The notes under the pieces are model-generated. The model worked only from the letters and a program-made list of their open reading frames with translations, ran no database searches and had not been told where the DNA came from. From Chlorobium sp. (GTDB taxonomy: Bacteria; Bacteroidota; Chlorobiia; Chlorobiales; Chlorobiaceae), in assembly GCA_005843815.1 (NCBI GenBank), contig SZYA01000063.1, forward strand, positions 1 through 36,723: a stretch of DNA of 36,723 bases. Reading direction: 5' to 3'. Shown here in pieces: positions 30,322-36,723 of this stretch. Position numbers and translations under genes: made by a program. How positions within the stretch are numbered: the first letter of the stretch is position 1; each line of letters begins with the position of its first letter.

Positions 30322-30692
30322 GCCTTGCTGTTGAACATCTGCTTGAGCCACGATCCGGTTTTTTGGCCAGCCTCTCTTTTGAGTGGCAGCCCATCCCGTT
30401 CCCATCCAACAATCCCGTGCTGCATATTAACCGCTTTGCTGTACCCGTGATCTGTCAGAAAACGAGTCGCAATCCCGCTGCGACCACCACTGCGACACGC
30501 AAGAACAACCTTTCGGTTTACAGGAATTTCCTGGTAGCGTTGCTCAAGTTGGCGCAAAGGAATCATCATAATATCGGGAACATCGAATGATTTTTTGGCT
30601 ATTTCAGAGGGTTCACGAACATCGACCAACAATGCCCCCTTTTGCATGAGTGCAAAAGATGCTGTAGGACTAACTTCACGAATATTGCTCAT
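30318..30692 (-). CDS. Rhodanese-like domain protein
   Basis: GALLVDVREPSEIAKKSFDVPDIMMIPLRQLE; active-site loop VVLACRSGGRSGIA. Confidence 0.92.
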   Translation of the reverse strand: MSNIREVSPTASFALMQKGALLVDVREPSEIAKKSFDVPDIMMIPLRQLEQRYQEIPVNRKVVLACRSGGRSGIATRFLTDHGYSKAVNMQHGIVGWERDGLPLKREAGQKTGSWLKQMFNSKA

Positions 30693-30847
30693 AGTCTCTT
30701 TTTATCTGCTTATTTCTGTTTGTCATGCCCGGGTGCGATAACAGGGCATTATCACGATATCATCAATGACCAAGCGGGGATTGAATGGGTAGAGTTTGCT
30801 TAATGCGCTCCAGCTTGAACCGAAAAGATAAATCCGTAACCGATACC

Positions 30848-30866
30848 TATACCCGGTATGGGTATA
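30848..30866. promoter_or_regulatory. Palindromic operator-like site upstream of the rhodanese gene
   Basis: TATACCC-GGTAT-GGGTATA, perfect 7-bp arms, about 155 bp upstream of the ATG at 30692. Confidence 0.4.
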
Positions 30867-30998
30867 TATACAAAATATCAGAATAAAGAACAAGCAATGA
30901 TCTTCCGTTAGCATTGCCGTACAGCATATTCTATGCAATTTGGTTCAGTCCAGGAGGTGGGGGGAGCGCATCGTGCAATACGCAACAGTAGCGGACCT

Positions 30999-32750
30999 CT
31001 ACGCCATCAGCCCCGCCAGCCGCTCCAACCCGGTAGGTTCATCCTTCAATAACGGCACAACAGCGTATCGCTTTGCATGGTGGTGAGCCACAGCCTCAAT
31101 CTCTTTGAGTTCATTCTGTGCCCGTTGGCGCAACAGCGTGGAGGTGGTCGAGGCTGCCGCAACGCTGTTATTGATAATCCATGCCCAGGGTTCAATGGCT
31201 GCCCGCCGCAGCTCCTGCTGGAGATTGGCTGCCTCCAGCACCGGCGTTGTTTCGGCGAGCGTGACCAGCAGCACCTTGGTCAGTGCCGGATTCTGCATCT
31301 GCATCATCGGCGTTACCTCAGTCAATCCATCACTCCGCGTCTGGCGGGCAAATTCGCGATGATAGGCTCCGGTGGCATCAAGCAGCAGAAGCGTATGGCC
31401 GGTTGGTGCTGTGTCCATCACCACAAACTTTTGATCGGCCTCACTGATAATGCGGGAAAAGGCCTGAAACACAGCGATCTCTTCGGTGCAGGGCGAACGC
31501 AAATCCTCTTCGAGCAGGGCACGCCCTTCGGCATCAAGCGCCATCCCCTTGCTCTTCAGCACCTCCGTGCGGTAGCGTTCAGTCTCGGCCTCTGGGTCAA
31601 TACGGCTCACGGTAAGATTCTCCACGGATTCCGTTAAGGTCTCGGCAAGATGCGCCGCCGGGTCAGAGGTGCTGAGATGAACCGGCAGACCCCGACGCGC
31701 CAGTTCAACAGCAAATGCAGCCGCAAGTGTTGTTTTGCCAACACCACCCTTTCCCATAAACATCACCAGACCACGCCCCTCAGCAGCAAGAGCATCAACC
31801 AGTGATAAAAGTGGTGGCGCATGACAAGAGACCGCCTCCGTTCTCTCTTGAGACAATGAGGAGGTTACGCCAGAAAAAAGTTGGTGCAAAGCATCCAGCC
31901 CGACAAGGTTAAAGGGTTTGAGCAAAACCTCATCGGTTGGCAACCGCTTGAGCTGAAGAGGTAGTGCAGCCAAAACAGCCTGTTCACGGGCCAGAATGGC
32001 TGATGCCAGCGGATCAGAGGCAGCCTCAGTATCGGGAAAAACTCCGTTAATCACCAGATACTGCCGGGCAATGCCGATAGCCGCAAGCTCCTCACTGGTT
32101 CGGGCAACCTCATGCAGGGCTGCCTGCTGGGCACGAGCTACAAGCACCAGACGGGTACGCTCCGGGTCAGCCAGCGCATCAACCGCAGCCTTGTACTGGT
32201 CGCGCTGCTTCTGCAGACCTGCCAACGGGCCAAGGCAGGAGCTGTCACCTTTTCCAGTTTCAAGAAAGCCGCTCCAGGCACCAGGCAATTGCAGCATCCG
32301 TATGGTGTGGCCGGTGGGCGCCGTATCAAAAATGATGTGGTCGAAATCTGCGGTGAGCGCTGTATCAGTCAGCAGTGAGGTGAACTCGTCAAAGGCTGCA
32401 ATCTCGGTGGTACATGCTCCCGAGAGCTGCTCCTCAATACTTCGAACAACCGCATCGGGCAGGAGGCCGCGCACCGGTTCGACAAGACGATCACGATATT
32501 TCCGGGCGGCATCCTGCGGATCAATCTCAAGGGCCGAAAGAGAAGGTACCGAAGGGAGAGCTGTTATCTGATTGCCAATGGTAACACTAAAAACCTGGCC
32601 AACATTGGAGGCCGGATCAGTACTGACAAGCAGCACCCGCCTCCCCGACTCAGCAAGGGAGATCGCGGTGGCACAGGCAATTGAGGTCTTTCCAACGCCG
32701 CCTTTTCCGGTGAAAAAGAGAAAGCGCGGTGGCTCTGCAAGAAATTTCAT
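30999..32750 (-). CDS. arsA: Arsenite-activated ATPase ArsA, two-domain form
   Basis: Two P-loops FFTGKGGVGKTSIACA and MFMGKGGVGKTTLAAA; two DTAPTGHT motifs. Confidence 0.95.
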   Translation of the reverse strand: MKFLAEPPRFLFFTGKGGVGKTSIACATAISLAESGRRVLLVSTDPASNVGQVFSVTIGNQITALPSVPSLSALEIDPQDAARKYRDRLVEPVRGLLPDAVVRSIEEQLSGACTTEIAAFDEFTSLLTDTALTADFDHIIFDTAPTGHTIRMLQLPGAWSGFLETGKGDSSCLGPLAGLQKQRDQYKAAVDALADPERTRLVLVARAQQAALHEVARTSEELAAIGIARQYLVINGVFPDTEAASDPLASAILAREQAVLAALPLQLKRLPTDEVLLKPFNLVGLDALHQLFSGVTSSLSQERTEAVSCHAPPLLSLVDALAAEGRGLVMFMGKGGVGKTTLAAAFAVELARRGLPVHLSTSDPAAHLAETLTESVENLTVSRIDPEAETERYRTEVLKSKGMALDAEGRALLEEDLRSPCTEEIAVFQAFSRIISEADQKFVVMDTAPTGHTLLLLDATGAYHREFARQTRSDGLTEVTPMMQMQNPALTKVLLVTLAETTPVLEAANLQQELRRAAIEPWAWIINNSVAAASTTSTLLRQRAQNELKEIEAVAHHHAKRYAVVPLLKDEPTGLERLAGLMA

Positions 32751-32768
32751 GATTCTGTTGTGTAGAGA

Positions 32769-33131
32769 TTAGCAGCAGCAACCGGTTGAACAGCAGCTCT
32801 TTGAAGGTTTTGAACCATCACTTGCGGCATCAATGCCTGACCAGCGGATCAGCTCATCGCGGGTTGGATAGCGGCCCGTCAAGATGACTGCGCCATCAAG
32901 AAGAATCAACGGCAACCCCTCCTGCCCGGCATGTTCGAGAAATGTTTTCACCTCAGAATTTTCAGCGAAAGCCATAGGCTGATGAGCAAGATTAAAACGA
33001 TCAATCGCAACACCATTCTGCCTGGCCCAATCGACATCAGCCGCAAAAGTGACCAGCGCCTGATCAACCTCAACACCACACACTCCTGTAGAGCAACAGA
33101 GTGCAGGATCAAAAACTTGAATCTGTTTCAT
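32769..33131 (-). CDS. arsD: Arsenic metallochaperone / trans-acting repressor ArsD
   Basis: MKQIQVFDPALCCSTGVCGVEVDQALVTFAADVDWA; Cys-rich tail SCCSTGCCC; adjacent to arsA. Confidence 0.93.
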   Translation of the reverse strand: MKQIQVFDPALCCSTGVCGVEVDQALVTFAADVDWARQNGVAIDRFNLAHQPMAFAENSEVKTFLEHAGQEGLPLILLDGAVILTGRYPTRDELIRWSGIDAASDGSKPSKSCCSTGCCC

Positions 33132-33206
33132 GGTACATCTCCTTTAATTGTAAATAATTAAAAAATCACACTGCGGCTTCACCCGAACCCGGAGAGAGAC
33201 CGTTTT

Positions 33207-33509
33207 TCAGGAGCAGCAACCACCATGACTCTTCTCCTTGCTGCCATGAGTTCCGCAGCAACAGCCCGATGATGAGGCGGTAAGCAACTCTTTGAGCTCA
33301 TCATAGGAGGGAATACGCCCTTTGCAGACCACTTTTTCATCAACCACAAGCGCCGGAGTGGTCATCACATTGTAGGCCATGATCTTCTGCAGATCCTCAA
33401 CCTTTTCCACAACAGCATTAAGACCCTCTTTTGAGATGACAGATTTGACAGCATCAACAAGCTGATTGCAGGTTGAACAACCACTGCCAAGAACTTTTAT
33501 CTTTTTCAT
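33207..33509 (-). CDS. Thioredoxin-fold small redox protein with Cys-rich C-terminal tail
   Basis: MKKIKVLGSGCSTCNQLVDAV CxxC motif, MTTPALVVDEKVVCKGRIPSYDEL; tail SGCCCGTHGSKEKSHGGCCS. Start set at 33509. Confidence 0.9.
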   Translation of the reverse strand: MKKIKVLGSGCSTCNQLVDAVKSVISKEGLNAVVEKVEDLQKIMAYNVMTTPALVVDEKVVCKGRIPSYDELKELLTASSSGCCCGTHGSKEKSHGGCCS

Positions 33510-33571
33510 TGTATTACTATTTATAGTGTTATAGACAACAGACAACAATCAGGAACAGACTCAACAACTAC

Positions 33572-33940
33572 TCAACGGCACATATCTTCCTGTGCTCCCT
33601 CTGAAATCGGGCAACCACACTCAAAGACTCGCTCCGGGGCAAAAAAAACTGCAAAAACAGTGTTAGCCTTCAGCCAGCTCTCCTGATTGATGCAGTAACG
33701 AACTTTGGGAGGATTTATCTCACCCTGTATCAACCCTGCTTCAAGAAGAGCCTTCAGATGCTGTGAAATGGTTGACTGAGCCATAGGTATAAGTTCCGTC
33801 AACTCCCCGGTAAAACAGCATTGCTGACTGGCAAGAAGCTGTAAAATTTTTACCCTCACCGGATGGCTCAGGGCCTTTGCAAACACGGCAACAGCCGACT
33901 CCTCACCGCTATACTCTACTGCCAACAGGGTTCTTTTCAT
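33572..33940 (-). CDS. arsR: ArsR/SmtB-family winged-helix repressor
   Basis: FAKALSHPVRVKILQLLASQQCCFTGELTELIPMAQSTISQHLKALLEAGLI; terminal Cys cluster ECGCPISEGAQEDMCR. Confidence 0.92.
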   Translation of the reverse strand: MKRTLLAVEYSGEESAVAVFAKALSHPVRVKILQLLASQQCCFTGELTELIPMAQSTISQHLKALLEAGLIQGEINPPKVRYCINQESWLKANTVFAVFFAPERVFECGCPISEGAQEDMCR

Positions 33941-33973
33941 AACTCAGCATCTTTGTTTATCGCAAATATACGA

Positions 33974-34816
33974 TTAATTCAACAAGATCAAAACAGGGAG
34001 AGTGAAACGTCCGGCAATCCTCTCCATCACCCCGCACGACGACTCAAAATCCGCTTCCGAAAAGATCTCCATGGTAAAAACACGGCTGACCAGTGGCTGA
34101 AGGGCAAGTTCACCCATCAGCAGCTCAAGCGCCTCCGGTTTCAGATAGCTCAGAGAGTTGTGATCCTTCCCGTCAACAGTGCCGTGAACGTGCAGCACCT
34201 TTGCTTTGGGCAGATAGCGTTTGAGATAGTCGGCCGTCGGGAATCCGTAGTATTCGAGGTGGCCAACATCAAGTGCCACGGAGAGGCCGAACTCCTCGAC
34301 GACCGGCCAGACAAGCTCAAAGGGGTAGTTGAGATTTTCGGCACAGAAAGATGACGCTGGTTCATCAGTACCTTTCAGCAGCATCGCCAGAGAATCGCGC
34401 AGGGCATCGGTAAAGCGCTGTTGCTCATCCGCAGAAAATCCGTTGATATCCACACCCGGCCCTGCCTCAAAGTGCATGACGTAGGCAGATTTCGGCAGGT
34501 CACGGGTCAACTCAATAATCCGCAGGCATTTACCGACGGATCGCTCCCGCTCTGCGCGGTCGGGATGGCCAAGATAGACGTCAAGTGGCAGGTGAACGGA
34601 ATAGGTGAGCGACCACTCATTGGCCAAATCCATGAGCCTCTGAATGTCCGCTGGTGAGGGCAAGTTGCTGAATTCGTCGGATTCAAAGAGTACCAGTTCA
34701 ATGTCATCAATCTTCTCCTTGAGATACTCCACATTGGGAATGATGTCGGCAGGGATGATGTAGGAACTTGTCCCGAAGCGAAAAGGAAAGCGCTGCTTGA
34801 GGGTCATGGTGGTCAT
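33974..34816 (-). CDS. Sugar-phosphate-isomerase-like TIM-barrel protein, possibly cobamide-remodeling phosphodiesterase CbiR
   Basis: FGTSSYIIPADIIPNVEYLKEKIDDIELVLFES; metal-site-like YSVHLPLD, CAENLNYP, VALDVGHLEYYG, VLHVHGTVDGKDHNSL. CbiR assignment is from memory of the family N-terminus. Confidence 0.6.
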   Translation of the reverse strand: MTTMTLKQRFPFRFGTSSYIIPADIIPNVEYLKEKIDDIELVLFESDEFSNLPSPADIQRLMDLANEWSLTYSVHLPLDVYLGHPDRAERERSVGKCLRIIELTRDLPKSAYVMHFEAGPGVDINGFSADEQQRFTDALRDSLAMLLKGTDEPASSFCAENLNYPFELVWPVVEEFGLSVALDVGHLEYYGFPTADYLKRYLPKAKVLHVHGTVDGKDHNSLSYLKPEALELLMGELALQPLVSRVFTMEIFSEADFESSCGVMERIAGRFTLPVLILLN

Positions 34817-34990
34817 CGGTTTATGGTTATCAACGTGCTCCCGAATGTAAGCATTACTGATGTTAATTGCTGAGAACTGTGTTTGCGTCTACAATCAAAA
34901 AGCAACCGCCAGATGACGTTCGCTCAGTATGACTCTTGCTGTTGTCGGTGGTTACCGAAACATTTTGGCACGCAGCTCGTCGGCATCGGA

Positions 34991-35020
34991 CGCTGAGTAG
35001 GCCGAAGGCCGTATCGAAGC
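34991..35020 (-). repeat. Dispersed palindromic repeat copy D
   Basis: CGCTGAGTAGGCCGAAGGCCGTATCGAAGC; shares CGCTGAGTAGGCCG.AGGCCGTATCGAAGCG with copy B. Confidence 0.7.
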
Positions 35021-35111
35021 GTGCTTTCCATGAACAAGTTCAAGGTCCGTGTGCGGTAACCGGTCGGATACGGAAGGCTCAAAAGGAAAAGCGGAAGGAG
35101 CTGCCAACCGA

Positions 35112-36723
35112 CTACGGGACAAACGCCAGGCGGAAGCCAACATCTTTCTGACAATAGTTGGAAGGTGGAAATAAAAGAATCGCTGATCTGCAATCACCCG
35201 CACCCATCCTCCAACTCCCGCCACGAAGCACACGGCCCGGACTCACCGAGGCACTGCACCATTCCCAGACATTACCAGCCATATCGTAAAGTCCCCACTC
35301 ATTCGGCTTTTTCTGACCTACAGGATGAATCTTGCCCGCCGAGTTGCTATTATACCAGGCATACTCTCCCAAACGGGTTTGATCATCACCAAAGTAGTAT
35401 GGTGAAATGGAACCTGCCCGGCACGCATATTCCCATTCATCCTCTGTTGGCAAACGGTATAACTGCTTGCTTGAAAGAGTATTTAGCGTTTTAATAAAGG
35501 TGTGACAATCATCATAAGAAACGGTTTCGACCGGCAGACGCTCACCCTTGAAATGGCTTGGGTTATTTCCCATGACTGCCTCCCACTGCTGCTGTGTCAC
35601 CGGGTACCTTCCCAGATAGAAATCTTTTTCATTTGTTCCCATCATGAAAGAGCCCGCAGAAACAGGACAAAACTCAAAGAGTATCTCTATGACTGACGAA
35701 CTTTTCGTGACACTCCTTGTTTTCGTGACCATACGCGTTTTCTGTTGTTTCTCGGTAACAGACTTTTTAAAGAAGCCGCCTGGTTTGACCACCACATCTT
35801 CGTAATAGCTCTCTTGTTCTGTATAGGTTTCCCTGTCATCGAATGACCGGCATGGTGCCTTGATTCTCATAACAATCGGAAGGCTTTTGAAGCTATCGAG
35901 AAACACATCACGAGTGTTGTCGAGATTATGCACCACGTTCAACATATCTAAAAGCGGCCAATTCGCACCTTCAGACAAAAAAGCTCGCATCAATCGCAGC
36001 TCATTATTATCTGCGACATCAGGAGCAAGCTCAAATTTGGTGAGTTTATCAAGAACGGCTTTCACTTTTTGCACGGACTGGCTGTATTTCTCTTTACGCA
36101 ATGCTTCAACAAAACCCCGCAACTTTTCATTATATGGCTGAAAATCGCCGTCTCCGGCGGCTTTTAGTGCGTAAAAGCTGTCGCGATCTATCGCTTTGGC
36201 AAGCATGGGAAGCGCACTCTCCACGTCACCAAGAGCCATTTGTATTTTGGATGCCTGAAAGAATCCTTCACCCATTGCCGGATGTAATATTTTAGCCTTC
36301 TTTGTATGGGCAAGAGCTTCTTTCATCTTGCCCTGACAGTAAGCCGCCCAGCCTGCGGAGAGAAAAGCAAGACCTGCGTCGTGAGGATAATCGGTCTTGC
36401 CATAGCGAGCGGCAGTGAGGAATGATTCTTCAGCTTTTGCAAGGTCGTACAACGACGTATCGCAGTCAGCAAAGCCAAGCTGAAGGATACCCTTAAGCTG
36501 ATGAAAGCGCCATTCGCGCTTATACCCGGCGGAAGTATGATCCCCCGAAATCGCCCTGTCGAGCTCTTCAAGACTTTCGCGATACCGCCCTTGGTGAAAT
36601 GCGTTGCGTGCTATCTCGAAATGGTTAAACGCAGCCGTCTGTACTGGAGTTTTGGCAATTTTAACCAGTTCTGACAGCATGTCATTGATATGGCCAATCG
36701 AGGCCAGAACAGCACCGAAACCC
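35112..36723 (-). CDS. TPR-repeat protein with C-terminal formylglycine-generating-enzyme (FGE-sulfatase/C-type-lectin) domain; 5' end beyond window
   Basis: FGE motifs AGSFMMGTNEKDFYLGRYPVTQQQWEAVMGNNPSHFKG, LYRLPTEDEWEYACRAG, YDMAGNVWEWC, RVLRGGSW...CRSA...VGFRLAFVP. Frame stays open from the ATG at 36680 to the window edge (GFGAVLASIGHIND-MLSEL). Confidence 0.88.
   Translation of the reverse strand, partial: GFGAVLASIGHINDMLSELVKIAKTPVQTAAFNHFEIARNAFHQGRYRESLEELDRAISGDHTSAGYKREWRFHQLKGILQLGFADCDTSLYDLAKAEESFLTAARYGKTDYPHDAGLAFLSAGWAAYCQGKMKEALAHTKKAKILHPAMGEGFFQASKIQMALGDVESALPMLAKAIDRDSFYALKAAGDGDFQPYNEKLRGFVEALRKEKYSQSVQKVKAVLDKLTKFELAPDVADNNELRLMRAFLSEGANWPLLDMLNVVHNLDNTRDVFLDSFKSLPIVMRIKAPCRSFDDRETYTEQESYYEDVVVKPGGFFKKSVTEKQQKTRMVTKTRSVTKSSSVIEILFEFCPVSAGSFMMGTNEKDFYLGRYPVTQQQWEAVMGNNPSHFKGERLPVETVSYDDCHTFIKTLNTLSSKQLYRLPTEDEWEYACRAGSISPYYFGDDQTRLGEYAWYNSNSAGKIHPVGQKKPNEWGLYDMAGNVWEWCSASVSPGRVLRGGSWRMGAGDCRSAILLFPPSNYCQKDVGFRLAFVP

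Noticed and set aside
30053-30412. 119-aa and 91-aa minus-strand ORFs overlapping the rhodanese end
   Set aside because: Starts lie inside the rhodanese CDS; the segment is better explained as a coupled gene with a T8 frameshift starting at 30321.
30723-30938. 71-aa ORF upstream of the rhodanese gene
   Set aside because: No recognisable motif; overlaps operator-like dyads in an intergenic region.
34817-34990. DGR template repeat or reverse transcriptase near the FGE gene
   Set aside because: No RT motif or second copy of the RGGSW...GFRL-coding repeat found in the window.

Overview
Chromosomal window whose gene set resembles green sulfur bacteria (Chlorobium/Pelodictyon-like; inferred from gene content only). 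From left to right: the N-terminal ~1043 codons of a giant adhesin-like protein on the minus strand (<1-3129), absent from the ORF track because it runs off the window. Next is a same-strand array of paralogous two-component genes: HK1-RR1, HK2-RR2, and an orphan HK3 with a probable relic of a third RR. Then come a glycosyltransferase, a DegT aminotransferase, mpl, gap, a flavodoxin-like protein and malic enzyme. A prmC-hrcA-grpE-dnaJ cluster follows, then a DUF4412-like protein, a PIN-domain fragment, a lipoprotein, proS, a peroxiredoxin and a CPA2 antiporter. The right part holds a rhodanese gene translationally coupled to a frameshifted ORF, an arsR-trx-arsD-arsA cluster with no visible pump, a CbiR-like TIM-barrel protein, and a TPR-FGE protein that runs off the right edge. 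Main leads: (1) a multi-sensor, single-output two-component array next to the giant adhesin, with 10-bp-phased repeats just upstream of a sigma70-like promoter; (2) HK3 as a recombinant of HK1 and HK2 with an eroded partner RR; (3) the FGE-fold C-terminus looks like a diversity-generating-retroelement variable region with no RT or TR in the window; (4) a dispersed palindromic repeat that forms the 3' end of mpl; (5) a T8 frameshift in a gene coupled to the rhodanese; (6) a pumpless ars cluster with paired Cys-rich tails. All calls come from reading the sequence; no database search was run.
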